This document shows, piece after piece, positions 33,238 through 44,974 of a DNA stretch of 64,000 nt. A program made the translations under genes and the position numbers. Each line of letters begins with the position of its first letter. The stretch's first letter is position 1. The DNA is from Linanthus parryae (taxonomy: Eukaryota > Streptophyta > Magnoliopsida > Ericales > Polemoniaceae). The stretch spans positions 116,572,088 to 116,636,087 of the forward strand of contig JALGPY010000002.1 of the NCBI GenBank assembly GCA_023055425.1. The letters run 5' to 3'. The notes beneath the pieces are model-generated. The model was given only the letters and a program-made list of their open reading frames with translations. It made no database searches and was not told the origin of the DNA.

Positions 33238-34228
33238 ATGGAGTTGGATCCTGAAAAGCAAGGTCGAATCCAATCAGCACTTGCAGATTTCATTGCTTCC
33301 CTTGCTGGATCTGATGCAAGTACCAAGAAGATTCCAAAAACATCTAGTGATCCTTTGACTGGCGCAACATGGAAAGGGCTGTCTAAGAAAGAGGAACCAA
33401 TTACAGGGACAAAAATGCCTCGAACTAGGAACAAAACTCAACTCCCATCGAAGAAGAATCTTGCAAGTAGTCGTCAAGCCATCATTGAAGATTTTGTAGA
33501 GTACAATCCAGATGCGACAATCGGTATCGATGATGGTAAGAAAGAAACAATACGCGATAAGAGCATTTGGGTTTTTTATTTCCTTCAACTTCGGTAAATC
33601 TTATATATCATAACACATGTGTTATAGATTCAGAAGAGACTCTTGATGAGGTATCTGCAGGAGAGAAAGGAACAGAAGTTGATAATGAGAAACAGCTGGA
33701 GGATGCTACTTGAAGAATCAAGAATCATGGCAGAACAGGTTGAGGAACGTCGAAGACGAGAAGAAGAAGAGCGAGTTGAGCTTGCTAAGAGAAGGAGTTT
33801 AGAATAACCGAGCCGGCGTTCGCACTCAGTGATGGCAGAACTCGAGGATGCTCAGGGAAATTTTATGGATATCATTGGCGATACGAGCGAAGAAGGTACT
33901 ATATTCAAATTTGCCTTAACGTATCAAGATATTATCGTTCAAGGTTTATCTCATGGAATCTCTAAACATGATTTTCGCCAATGCTTGGTCAACCAATGTG
34001 GAGAACCATCAGGTACGATAATGTCAAATTTGTTCTAAAGTACAAACTGTAATAGATAATTATGTGACAATGTGTATATCGCATATAATCAGGTCATGAG
34101 TCTTATAAAAGAATTGACGATAATCTTCGATACATCGCGTATACATATTCAACTGAGTGCGAATATGTAGGCCCATATGAACGTGGAGGTGCATTAACTG
34201 TCTTATTCTACTAGTAAAATGCAAGGTA
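33238..34228 (+). pseudogene. Antisense accessory ORF, segment with two frame-keeping introns
   Basis: The coding piece 33238-33535 (MELDPEKQGRIQSALADFIA..., ending GIDD) is followed by GTAAG...ATAG (33536-33627). Splicing there restores the Asp codon and continues SEETLDEVSAGEKG. A second GT-AG pair (34013-34092) joins NQCGEPS to GHESYKRIDDNLRYIAY in frame. The segment between them carries an in-frame TGA after QLEDAT, so the whole is damaged. Introns on this strand would not be removed from the element's sense RNA, so they can persist through retrotransposition. Confidence 0.6.
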
Positions 34229-34922
34229 TTATGTTTATCTTTCATAATGTTGTATGTGACAGGCAATTGAATGCGACCGAATCTACATGATTTCCAAGTT
34301 CATGCTCAGAGAAATTTGGAAGGTGGTTCAAGCTCTATTTAAGCACTTGATCCCGTTAACTCAGGTGCGATGAAGACAAGCAAGTCAACCATTTTATATT
34401 CTATAATGCATTAGTTAATTGACAACATCTTTATTTTGTCTCTGCATAGAACGTCCTCCTTCGAGAGCAAGTCAAGATCCAAACGCTGTTGGAAACACTT
34501 CTGAAGTCATTACAGAGTCTTCTACCGAAGATGTAGTGATGTCTGAACCACCAATTCGGGCAAATAAAGTTTTAGTACAGCCAGAGCAAGTCACGAATGA
34601 AGATCGAACAATGGATCAACAGCCAGAGCAAGTTACAAATGAAGATCAAACCATGGATCATGCTTCAAATCAAGAAAGGGAGTTTAGTCCTATGCAAGAA
34701 CAAATCAGAGATGACACTGAAGAAGGACAAAATATCGGACAAGAAGAAAACATTACCAATACCTCATAAAATGAACAACATGTCGAGGATTTTGTTGAGG
34801 GACATGTGGAAGATCAAGCTCTCTATCAGCCAGGGGAACCTACGACTCGTCTTGATTTAGACATGATCGAACAAGACAATGCAGTAAATGAGAGTGGTCA
34901 ATTGCCAACATAGTCGGTTAAT

Positions 34923-36053
34923 ATGGAACAAACAAATGCGAACATGTCTATTCAGCCTGATTCGCATATAACCGAAAAGGAAAGAGAAATCAATGAAGAT
35001 AATCAATTGCCAACAGAAGCAGTCGACGCGAATCAGGCAAATGAGTACATTTCTACTCAAACGCAAAATGCTTCATCAGGTGTTAGTACCCCAGTGGCTT
35101 CGACTGAGGCTACAGCAAGAGCTAATCCAATAGCAACAAATCCGGAAAATTCACATCTATTGAGAACCATTGCATCCTTAGAAGGTACTAGCATGAGGTC
35201 TCAGAGTCAAAATATATCACTTTCTGGCATGATCAGCAAAGAATCTCATGACGAGGATCGCTCATCTGATCCCAATTTAGAAGTTCTTCTTGCTCAAAAA
35301 CCCTGGGGAATTCAGGCTACAAAAGCCTTCAAAGCTATTGAGGCTAAGGGAAGTTGCGCGATTCCCGAGGAATATCTTGCACAAGAAATTCTTGCAGACC
35401 AACAATTGATTGTAGTTGAGGCTTCTAATAGCGGTCAAGCAACAGTTTCAATTCCCTCTCTTCGTGAAATAGTTTATGGCACTTGTAATGCATCTGACGA
35501 GTATTTGATTATGATAAGACATGTAGCATCATTTATTTTGTTGGAGAACTCATATTTGTTCTTTGAAAATACAGGTATAAAGCAATCATCTCTAAAATGG
35601 CTTATGAAAATGCGCATTTCATATCCCAAGACTTTTGCAAGAGACATGGAGTTGACGCCTAAAGACAAAACATATCTTCGTACTGAGATAAGGAATCTCA
35701 TGAAGAGGATAAGAAACACAACTCCAGCGTCCATTTTTCTTACAAACGCGCAATATGTCTTGGCGAATGTACAAGGCGTTCAACACGTTTCACATGGCCG
35801 GCTCAACTTCGAATTTCTTATTCAAAGATTGAAAAAGATTAGCAATTACGTCAAGCTCAAATTTGGTTATGAGAATTTCCATGTGGAAAGTGCTAGACTT
35901 CGCGCACAAAAAGAAGCAATCGAAAAGGCTATAGAGCAGTTTAATGAGGTGAAAGAGAAGCATAATCAGATGAAGAAATATCTTGACTCGTGGAAGAAAG
36001 ATTCTATCTCTTTGGCGGCTCAGGATTCGCTCATGAAGGACTTTTTTGAATAA
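34923..36053 (+). CDS. Antisense accessory ORF, C-terminal coiled-coil part
   Basis: Open for 376 residues from an ATG at 34923. An acidic Ser/Thr/Asn-rich N-terminus is followed by a folded-looking region (EVLLAQKPWGIQATKAFKAI, SLREIVYGTCNASDEYLIM, IRHVASFILLENSYLF) and a heptad-rich tail (EAIEKAIEQFNEVKEKHNQM) likely to be a coiled coil. The stop TAA is at 36051-36053. It probably represents the last exon(s) of the antisense PMD-type gene, with earlier exons at 34448-34768 (acceptor CTGCATAG at 34447). No known domain is recognised with certainty. It is the longest undamaged frame of the Tat-like element. Confidence 0.5.
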   Translation: MEQTNANMSIQPDSHITEKEREINEDNQLPTEAVDANQANEYISTQTQNASSGVSTPVASTEATARANPIATNPENSHLLRTIASLEGTSMRSQSQNISLSGMISKESHDEDRSSDPNLEVLLAQKPWGIQATKAFKAIEAKGSCAIPEEYLAQEILADQQLIVVEASNSGQATVSIPSLREIVYGTCNASDEYLIMIRHVASFILLENSYLFFENTGIKQSSLKWLMKMRISYPKTFARDMELTPKDKTYLRTEIRNLMKRIRNTTPASIFLTNAQYVLANVQGVQHVSHGRLNFEFLIQRLKKISNYVKLKFGYENFHVESARLRAQKEAIEKAIEQFNEVKEKHNQMKKYLDSWKKDSISLAAQDSLMKDFFE

Positions 36054-36239
36054 ATGTAAGTTCCTTTTCATATAGTCATATCTATTTTGATATATGAACT
36101 CTGTATTTTGTCATTATTCAGACTTCACATTTAGAAATTCGTTCTCTCAAGAACCAACGCTTTGTTTCCCAGATCTTGTGAATCATTTATGCTATTTTTC
36201 AGCTTAGATAGGTTTTCATCAATGAATCAACTTTTATCA
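36054..36239. other. Tat-like 3' region between accessory ORF and tandem repeats
   Basis: AT-rich, no coding frame. It contains the presumed 3' UTR of the antisense gene. Confidence 0.4.
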
Positions 36240-36660
36240 AAGTATCTCTGCTATTTGAACATATAGTCCTTCATTGCACATCGCTGCTATCTAAGACGAT
36301 AGGCTTAAAACAAATTTGTTATCTAAACAGATAAGCTGAAGTCGGATTTTACTGCTCTCTAAAAAGAAAGGCTTAGCTTGTATTTTGCTGCTATTTAAAC
36401 AAATAGACTGGTCATTAAATGTTGCTGCTATATAAACAGATAGACTTTCATCAAATATCACTGCTATATAAACAGATAGGCTTTCATTTAATATCATTGC
36501 TATCTAAACAGATAGGCTTTATCCAATATTGTTGCCATCTAAACAGATAGGCTTTATTGTATATCACTGTTATTTAAACAGATATGCCTTATCGAATATC
36601 GCTGCTATCTAAACATATATGCTTAATCAAATATTGTTGCTATCTAAAATATAGGCTTTA
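36240..36660. repeat. Tandem array of ~36-bp palindrome-containing units
   Basis: About eleven imperfect units each contain GCTATCTAAACAGATAGGC or a variant, whose CTATCT and AGATAG halves form a short hairpin. The period is near 35-37 bases in the better-kept half (36400-36640) and looser on the left. Tandem repeats between integrase and the 3' LTR are common in Tat-lineage elements. Confidence 0.85.
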
Positions 36661-37212
36661 AGTTGCGAATCAAGTATTGATTGCAAATTATAAAAGACAA
36701 TAAGATAAGTGACACAAGTGAAATTGATAACCGATCTCTCATATGGGAGAGTCATTATCATTAATGTAGTCATCATAAGGGAAGAAAATAGTAGAGTACA
36801 AGTCAGTGGCAAGAAAAATTCTAAGGATAGTATTTCTTAATCCATCGCATATTAATTGGATTAGGAGTTGTGGCAGTCCCATAACATCGCAAAATTGTGC
36901 AATAGCCGCTGTCGAAGACTTCTTTAACTTCAAAATGACCCTCCCAGTTGGTAGCAAACTTGGGATGGGTCGTTTGGTGCATGCAATGATGAGAAGCTCG
37001 CAGAATCAGATCTCAAACAACAAATCTCGATGTTGAACAGTTTTATTGTACGCCCGCGAAATTCTTTCATTACATTGCGTTTTTGCTCTCTTAGCTTGCT
37101 CGTGATTTTCATCAAGTAGAATGAGATCATGATCGCTTTGATTCTCGTATAAAGCACTGAAGGCTAATCTTACAGAATTAATCTTGGTCTAAGCAGGAAG
37201 GACTGCTTTAGC
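36661..37212 (-). pseudogene. Tat-like integrase C-terminal remnant and spacer
   Basis: Minus-strand pieces such as KITSKLREQKRNVMKEF (about 37080-37130) match the post-core part of gypsy integrases, where a REQ-type block follows the catalytic core. The frame then breaks. Below 36900 nothing is recognisable. Confidence 0.45.
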
Positions 37213-38488
37213 TCAAAAGCAAAGTAGGAATGGTGAAACTCCCGTAGGAATTCTTGGTGATGTGCGATAAGACCATAAAGTTACATTTTGGGAATCTGTC
37301 CATTTCCTGTGATCATCTCCGACCATCTTGCTTAAGATTCTTAACAATGTTTCTTTTGTAGCCTCAGCCTGCCCATTTCCTTTCGGATAATAGGGCGTCG
37401 AACATACTTGTCTCACATTGTACTACATCAACTTTGAGGCAACTTGGCGATTGACGAAAGGAGTCCCATTATCAGACAGAATTGTATTAGGAATCCCAAA
37501 GAGGTAAATAATGTTCTTCTGAATAAAATTGACGACTGCCAACGCGTTTGCTGCTTTGAGAGGAACAACTTCCACCCACTTAGTAAACTGTTCGGTTCCA
37601 GTTAATATGAACTGGTTCCAGTTAATATAAACTGGTTTCCGTGCGATGCTGGACGGATGGGACCGATGAAGTCTAGTGACCACGTGTGAAATGGCCAAGG
37701 GGTTCCTAATGCATGTAGATCAACTGCCGGAGCGTGCACCAGATTTCCGTTGAACTGACATTGTTGAAATCGTTGGACCTTTGTGCGGCAGTCAACATCA
37801 ATGGTCGATCAAAAATAACCTACCGTCAAAAGTTATCTACAGAGTTTGGCACCTCCTTGATGTTCCACTTGATGAGATAGCTCCATGACTTCTTGTATTT
37901 CCTGACCATTTAGGCATCTGAGTAGATTCCCATCATGTCCTTTTCACCAGAACAAGTTCTCTTTCAGCACATATCGAGTTGACTTCTTTTTAAGTAGTTC
38001 AGCCCCCTTCTTATCATTCGGCAGAATGCCATCTCGCAGTAATCAATCAAAGTCCTTCTCCAGTCTACCTCATCATCGATAGCCGAAATCTCAAGAGAAT
38101 CCTTCACCAATGCGCAATTATCACATGCTCCATGCCAGATCGCAGCATAACATGACATTTGAGGCCAATGAATCCCATATCTCTGAGCCTTTCTATAAAT
38201 AGAGACTTCATTTTCACTACAAGAGTTTTCATGGATCTTCTCTAACAGAGTTCGACCTTCCTCTTCTGAAACAAATCGCATTAGGATTCGTCGGGTTCCT
38301 TGTAGTAGAGCATATTGTCGTGTATGCAGAATCCATTTGTAGAGACCCAACTTTCTTTGCTTGTTCCTTCGGTGATTGCACGCATGACACGCTTTCTCCA
38401 GTCTTGTGGTTCGGTGAACTCGCCTTCGTATAAGTCCTTCATAAAGGAAGGAGTAGTCTTGACTTCGATCGAGATCTTTGCTGGACAC
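37213..38488 (-). pseudogene. Tat-like integrase
   Basis: The minus-strand segment has an H2C2-like zinc region (VSEEEGRTLLEKIHENSCSE, then QMSCYAAIWHGACDNC). The catalytic core follows: TKWVEVVPLKAANA, GIPNTILSDNGTPF with the second Asp, and PKGNGQAEATKETLL with the Glu. The enzyme would join the cDNA ends to host DNA. A 21-base duplication of GGTTCCAGTTAATAT(G/A)AACT at about 37592-37633 disrupts the region around the first catalytic Asp. Stops at 37417-37422 and elsewhere confirm decay. Confidence 0.88.
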
Positions 38489-38498
38489 TTGTCTGCAC

Positions 38499-38792
38499 TT
38501 ATTTTTGACCCCAAAGTAGCAAGAGCATCTGCATGTCGATTATCAGATATGGGGTATGCTCATACTTGACTGAGTCCAACCTTTGGACCAACTTTTGCAT
38601 AATCGACCTGTAGCTCGACAAATTGACCTCTTTTAACCCATATTCGCGTGAAGCTTGCTTTACAATCAAATTGGAGTCTCCCATCACGGTCAGATTCTGG
38701 ACTTCGAAAGCTTTAGCCGCAAGTAGACCTGCGATTAATGCTTCATATTCGGCTTCATTATTGGTCACCGCAAAGTCCAGTTTTTTTGACAT
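38499..38792 (-). pseudogene. Tat-like second RNase H (RVT_3 type)
   Basis: VTNNEAEYEALIAGLLAAK, then LTVMGDSNLIVKQASREYG, is the archaeal-type RNase H found after the first RNase H in Tat-lineage pol. Its presence is the main reason for the Tat assignment. Confidence 0.88.
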
Positions 38793-39034
38793 CTGGATAA
38801 CTTCTCCATCGGGCTTAGCCAGGACAATTCATGTTCCTCCTGCTGCTCTTGTTGACAAACCGTCGAAGTGCAGCTTCTAGTGAAGTGATTCTATTGAACA
38901 CACCTCTGGCCCTTCGAGTACTTCCTCCATCATGGGCGCATAATTCTCATCTGGGAATTGTGCGAGCAAATCTCCTACTGCTTGAGACTTAATGGCTCTT
39001 GTACGTGCGCATGTGATGTCATACTGAGATATAG

Positions 39035-40195
39035 TCATGTACCACTTTGCCAACCTCCCACAAGGGGTTGAATGCCCCAGAAAGTATGAATAGGGTCGCT
39101 TTTAGTCATTATCACTACTTTATGGGAGGCGAAATAATGCTTTAACTTTCCAATGACAAAGAATAAAGCAAGGCAATGTCTTTCTGTATCTGTGTACCTG
39201 GATTCAGCAGACTGCACCACACGCGAAATATTGTAGATGGGTCTCTCCTGGCCTTCGAACTCTTGAGCTAGAAAAGCCCCGATCAATTTCTTCGTCGAGG
39301 TGAGATAGAGGAGCAAAGGTGATCCAAGCTGGGGCGCGATCATGACTCGGGGAGACGTCAGTAATGTCTTTAACTTCTCGAACATAGCCTGGTGCTCTTT
39401 TGTCCAAACATATGGTGCATTCTTCTCGAGCAAGTTATTGAAGCAAAAAGTCAATTCTGCAATTGCGGGTATGAACCTCCGTAAGTACGATAGCTTGCCC
39501 AAGCAAGTCTTCAGTGCGCTCTGGGTATGTGGTGCGGGTAGACTAGTAACATCTGAAAATTTTGCAGGATCAGGCTTGATTCCTTGTCTGTGAATTACGC
39601 ATCCCAAAAACTTTCCTGAAGTTACTGCAAACGCACACTTCATGGGATTCATCTTCAGCCAAAATTTCCTGCATCTCTCAAAAAACATTCTCAAATCCTT
39701 CAGATGATCGTCTTTCTGCCATGATTTAATGACTAAATCATCCACGTAAAACTGGACCTCCTGATGCATCATGTCATGAAATAGCGCCATCATCGCACGC
39801 AGATAAGTCGTACCAGCATTCTTTAAGCCAAAAGGCATAACCGTGTAATGAAATACTCCTACTGGTTGATGAAAGCTGTCTTCTTGGCATCTTCAGGGTC
39901 CATCTTTATTTAATTTTAGCCACTAAATCCATTAAAGCCGAACATCTGATGACCCTCAGTGGAATCAATCAACAAGTCTATCTTTGGCAGTGGGAAGTCA
40001 TCCTTTGGACAATACCCGTTTAAGTCCCTAAAATCAACACAAACTCGAAGCTGCCAATTCTTATTTGGAACCGGTACAATGTTGGCAAGCCAAGTGGGAT
40101 GATGAAAATTCCTGATTAACTTTGCATTCAACAACTTTACTATATCCTCCTTTATCTTCACATTTATTTCTGGCCGAAAACTCCTCGTGCTCTAT
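39035..40195 (-). pseudogene. Tat-like reverse transcriptase and first RNase H
   Basis: Minus strand: VKLLNAKLIRNFHHPTWLAN, RVCVDFRDLNGYCPKD, DFPLPKIDLLID, MPFGLKNAGTTYLRAM and the catalytic FYVDDLVIKS (YVDD at 39737-39748). Next come SYLRRFIPAIAEL and the RNase H region YVWTKEHQAMFEKLK to VQSAESRYTDTERHCLAL. A TAA at 39916-39918 and a frame change just before MPFGLKNAG interrupt the domain. Confidence 0.93.
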
Positions 40196-40560
40196 TTTAT
40201 CGGCTTCGTGCCTAGCATGACATCCAACCTATGCATGGTGACCCCTGTATCTAAACCAGGTATTTCGCCATATTCCCAAGCAAACACATCCTTATACTCT
40301 GTCAACAGCCTCAGCAAACCCTGTTCTTCCTCGTCAAGATATGCGCTAAAAAATATTGGTCTTTTATTTTCTTCCATTGGGCTTAAGAATACCTCCTTCA
40401 ATTCCTGCTTATGTGGTTTTGGCTTATCTTCCATGCATTCGGGAGCCTCTTTCAACTTTTCCATTGGTGTTTCGGCAAAGTCTCTGCTTGAAACTTCTTC
40501 CGCTAGCTCATTGGTTTTCTCAGGGACATCTTTGATGGATGGGGTCGAAGATTGCCCCAC
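40196..40560 (-). pseudogene. Tat-like pol linker between protease and RT
   Basis: Frame with Glu/Lys-rich sequence, then RPIFFSAYLDEEEQGLLRLL, YKDVFAWEYGEIPGLD and MHRLDVMLGTKPIK. This stretch directly precedes the RT palm in gypsy pol. It ends at a stop before the RT block. Confidence 0.8.
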
Positions 40561-40736
40561 GCACCTTTAGATGCGATAGCACTTCTTCCCATTCACGTAA
40601 AAGTTGTCCACCTCGTCTCCATCATCATCGGGCTTGCCAATCCTTTTCAGAGAGAGAACATTATTCTGTTGGTATTTCACATTTGACATATCTTCTTGCG
40701 CATGATGCTTCTCCTTTTGGGATTCTCTCATCAACA

Positions 40737-41207
40737 TTACTCCCGCTGGCGATTGGTCATTGATGTCCTCCCATCTGCCATTCCCGTGAACCAGACCGCC
40801 TCCGTCAAGTGCGCTTCGTTCAAGTTGAATGGATTTACCAATGCTGGTTTGTCCACCACTCTATCTTTCCAAATCGCCTTCATCATCTGATGCACCGTGG
40901 ATGGCACAACATCAAAACAATAAATCCATGCGCGTCCAATAATCACATGGTAGGTGGTGTTCGCACTTATCACATGAAACTTAGCCGAACACTTGATCTT
41001 TCCAATCTGGATCCCCAGACAAATCCATCCAACCGTCATCTTTGCGTCGCTCCAAAAGCCAAGAAAAGGTGATGGTCGCTTCACGATCTTCTTTTCTGAG
41101 ATACCAGCCAACTCAAGAGTGTTAAGTGGTATTACATTCACTGCCGCTCCTCCGTCAACGAAGGCTCTCTTAAAATCGACACCATTTACCACAGCCGTCA
41201 CGTACAA
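40737..41207 (-). pseudogene. Tat-like aspartic protease
   Basis: MYVTAVVNGVDFKRAFVDGG with the VDGGAAVNVIP active-site form usual for Tat-like proteases, a flap region, and HVIIGRAWI near the end. It would cleave the Gag-Pol polyprotein. Isolated from the next domain by stops at 40734-40736. Confidence 0.85.
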
Positions 41208-41615
41208 TGTCTCTAGTGATTCGCATCTGTCTTCTTATGAGTCTCTGCAAAGCACATTATCGAGCCACTCGATCATGCGGCCTTGAAAACATCTCCATTC
41301 GAAACTACACATTCTTCTTCAAATTCTTCTGCAACCCTCAGTATCGCTTTGGTCATCTCCAAGCGGCACGCATCCAAGAAATTCGTATCATCGTAGAATT
41401 TCTTGAACTTGGGCGACCCAACCATTCGTATCGCGCGAGAACCCTCTGTGTCAACTCCATAGTCTTCATCTTCACTGATCTCAGCAATGATTGGCTATTC
41501 CTCCTCATCCACCTCTTTGTGATCTATGATTGAAACAATCGCGATTTCGTTCCCTTTGGGCTGTTTTTCAGAGTGAGACGGCAATGGATTACTGCGCACA
41601 TCTGTTGTTGGTTCA

Positions 41616-41906
41616 TCAATGACCAACTCTCCTTCCTTGATCTTTTTTTTCAACTAGCCACCTCAAATTATTGCAATCGACCGTCAGGTGCATGACTTGG
41701 CCGTGACACTCACACCATTTTGTATCCCTTAGCTGTTCTCCAGTGGGCAGTTTCTCGAGTGCGGGCAGAACTCCAACTTTCCGCCATTGCTTGCATAACT
41801 TCGTTATTTCCCCAATTGAACATGGAAACGCCTCTCTTGGTGGACCTCGTTGCTGTTTCTGCGTTGAGAGTGCATTCACTTCAGCCTCTCTTCCTTGCTT
41901 GTAGAT
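41616..41906 (-). pseudogene. Tat-like gag, C-terminal zinc-knuckle part
   Basis: Minus strand: GREAEVNALSTQKQQRG, then LPTGEQLRDTKWCECHGQVMH and TVDCNNLRWLVEKK, resembling the Cys/His region that ends gag in this lineage. The reading frame is cut at 41911 by the copia insertion, and the upstream half of gag lies beyond 50637. Confidence 0.75.
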
Positions 41907-41911
41907 GAACC

Positions 41912-43335
41912 TGTTGGAATAGGTACCCTTGAGGCAATCTATATTTGGTATGGATGATGTAACGGCTAGAATATTCATTTATTAATTATGGCGATATTTA
42001 ATATAATTAAGTCCTTAGATACAATGTGTTGTTTATCTTAAAAGTCCCTAGTCCATTATACTGATTAATAGGACGATCAAATATAGACTTGTATGTGTGT
42101 AGATTGATATGGAGATATCAAGTCTAACACATGGGTATGCATTAGGAGTAGTGTCATACTGGATAGACCCACAACGAGAAGGATACATTAGATTATGTCA
42201 AAGTCACAATCGCTTCACGTAGTCTTAATAATATTGCAATCTTTAGACTTGAAGTCACTAGATACTATAGTTGTGAAATATAATGCTTTGATGTTATCCA
42301 ACGTTGTGCCTTCACAGGACAACTATAAAGATAGCTATCTGGTGTAATAGAAAGCAAGCTTAGAGATGGTAGTGATGTAGAGAGGATTTTTCCCTCCCAC
42401 ATAATGGGAGCAAATATCCATGGCCACTCGAGGGATGGTGCTTATTGAATGTCTAGCCAGACTCAGATAAATCAATATGGAGATATTGATGTTATCTGCT
42501 TGCATAAGCATATTCCCAGGATCGAGAAACTATGGATTGGATATACGAGTGTGACTATTATCTCTCGTGTCCAATCCGGATATGGAGACAAAGGGATAAT
42601 ACAATATGTGATATTGGGCACAAAGGTTTGTCGGGATCACTGACTATTTCTATTAGTTGGGTTGCATGGATGTGTTGCTAGACACCTCTCCATGTTAGTA
42701 ATAAGTTACTGCCAACTAAGTAGAAACCTATGGGGTCACATGTCAAAAGAGTTGAACTAGATTTGGGATTAATTAATATGATCAATTAAATAGAAAGATC
42801 ACTTAGCAAAACCTTGCAAACTTATTAGGACTAATTTGCAAGGAAGGGACTAATCCAAGTTCATGTAGAACTAGGAGGGGCCTTTATGTAAACTAACAAG
42901 TGTTGTGGTCTATATAAAGGAGGCTCTAGCTTCCTTCCCACTTAATGTTCATTCTCATAACATAAGCGAGTTGGAGAGAAAGCAAGAGAGCAAGAGACAA
43001 GCCAAAGGAGGCCGAAGCCCCTTTGAGGCGCCCCCTACCCGTCGGCCACAAGAGAGGAGGCCGATCCTCTTTTGTTCCTCGTTGCATGATTCGTTCTTCC
43101 CTCTTCCTCTGTCCAAGCTAGCACTAGGAGAAGGAAGGATCTAGATCTCACCTCTAGACGTGGATCAACCGTAGAGACGAGGACAGTATTCTTCGTGTGA
43201 TCTCCCAAATCACAAAGTTACACATCTTCTATGTCCCTTATCATGTTATGATATCTCTTCCTGTGATCCTTGGTGAGCTTTGAGTAGGGATAAATTTTTG
43301 TTATTCTGCTGCGTTACCTACGTCAAAACCCCTCA
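41912..43335 (+). repeat. Copia LTR1 (5' LTR)
   Basis: Starts TGTTGGAATAGG and ends AAAACCCCTCA. TATA-like TATATAAAGG at 42912-42921. It is highly similar to 48911-50336. Confidence 0.95.
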
Positions 43336-43336
43336 G

Positions 43337-43354
43337 TGGTATCAGATCCACAGG
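43337..43354 (+). other. Copia primer-binding site
   Basis: TGGTATCAGATCCACAGG, one base after LTR1. TGGTATCAGA is complementary to the 3' end of plant initiator tRNA-Met, the usual copia primer. Confidence 0.88.
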
Positions 43355-44974
43355 TCGTAGTGTAAAACATGATTTTATGTGTTACGACTTCAGTTTTACA
43401 CCGTTTTAGTTCATATTACGCGAAACAGAAATTAATTGGCATAGTAGATGTAATAAAAAAGATCTAATTTAACAATGGATGTGTAAATTAGTGAGTTTGG
43501 TCACATAGGATGTGTGGAATTTTCGGATCAAGAACTAGGGTTTGGGCACATGCTTGGAAAAGGGGTTTTTCAAGTATGGAAACAATTAAACGTGGGCATC
43601 AAGGCAAAGGGTGTGTTCGAAACAACCCCAACAAGGAAGGAATTATTTATGGAAACAATTCCATGAGGAGGATTGGCCCAATGGGGACCGCCCCACCTCT
43701 CCTTGCCGCCCAAGAAACACACGGCCCAAGGGGACGGTGCTCCCTAGCGCACGGCCTAGTGCAGCGGTTCCTTGGTTGATTTTGGTCATTCTTTTGGTAA
43801 ATCTCTTGGACCGTTTTGACCCTAGTATGTCCAAAGCAACTAAATTGAACAAGCGCGTTAAAATTGGTTTTAACTGTAATTTTGTGCTTTGTTACATGGT
43901 GGATGGATATGGCCTAGGTTGTGGATGTTTATGTTTTTGTGGTTTGGTTTAAGGCCTGCGAGCTGATCAAATTAATGTAATAATTAATTAGGTTTTACGG
44001 CATGCGAGTCATTTTCTCCTCAACATGTGAGGCTTTATTTATTTATTTATTTATTCTAGATGTTAGAATATAATTAGAAATATTTAGATGATAGCCAAGA
44101 GCATGTAGAAGAAGACGGAAGAACCAAGAAGCCAAAAGACTATGAAGACTCCCTATCCTAGGCGCGCGGCTATGGTGGAGCACATAGAGATGAGCTTGTC
44201 ACTTTAGGACAAATAGATATTATCATTGACTTGATAATATCTTAGTCTAGGTGCCATGTCCATCCCACGTTATTTTTTCTTTTTGTGGATGTTTATTATT
44301 TATGTCTTGTTTTTATTTTGATGTATGGATGATGCATGCAAAACGTTAACAAGATAATAATAAACAAAGTTGGTCTTTTATTGTGGATTGCCCAATCCAA
44401 ATAAGTAGATCATGTTGATAGGATCAACCAAACAATTAATGAGAATTAAAACCCTCAAATAGAATATTGCGTTTTGCCTTCTCCTGCCCAAACACCCTTC
44501 ATGATAAAGATCTATTAAATGCGGGCTTGCCAAAGAAAAACAATTTAATTCATCTTGGTGTGCTGCAGCGACACAAGCAAGTAATGTGTGATTGTTGAAG
44601 CAAGATGTTGGACACAACTAGGTGAAATCAATTGGATTGATGAGCCTAGAGTCATGACAATTAGGAGTTATCTAAAGAATAAAGAATAATGAGTTATTCA
44701 CCTAATTGGACCAAGAGTTGCATGGGATGCAATTGGAATGGTTCCTACCTAAATAACCAATTCTTGGGTGACTTGCCAAAGCAAGCTCAAGAAGAAGTGA
44801 AATATGGATCTTGGACTCACTAGAAAATATATAAAATATTTTTCCCATTAATAGAGAGGGCTATTAATCCGAGAAAAATAGTGGGAGCTATATTTAATAC
44901 ACTAGCCGTTATTAAATATAGTTAAAATGTTCAAAATACTAAACTTGCATATTTCTCGTTTTGCAGAATTCCAA
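43355..44974 (+). other. Copia 5' leader, noncoding
   Basis: A 1.6-kb untranslated leader before gag. Short frames here look like chance. A pyrimidine-rich TTTCTCGTTTTGCAG at 44952-44966 just before the gag ATG resembles a splice acceptor. Confidence 0.7.

Noticed and set aside
43510..43952. ORFs in the copia leader
   Set aside because: No homology seen, and they lie between the primer-binding site and gag, a normally untranslated stretch.
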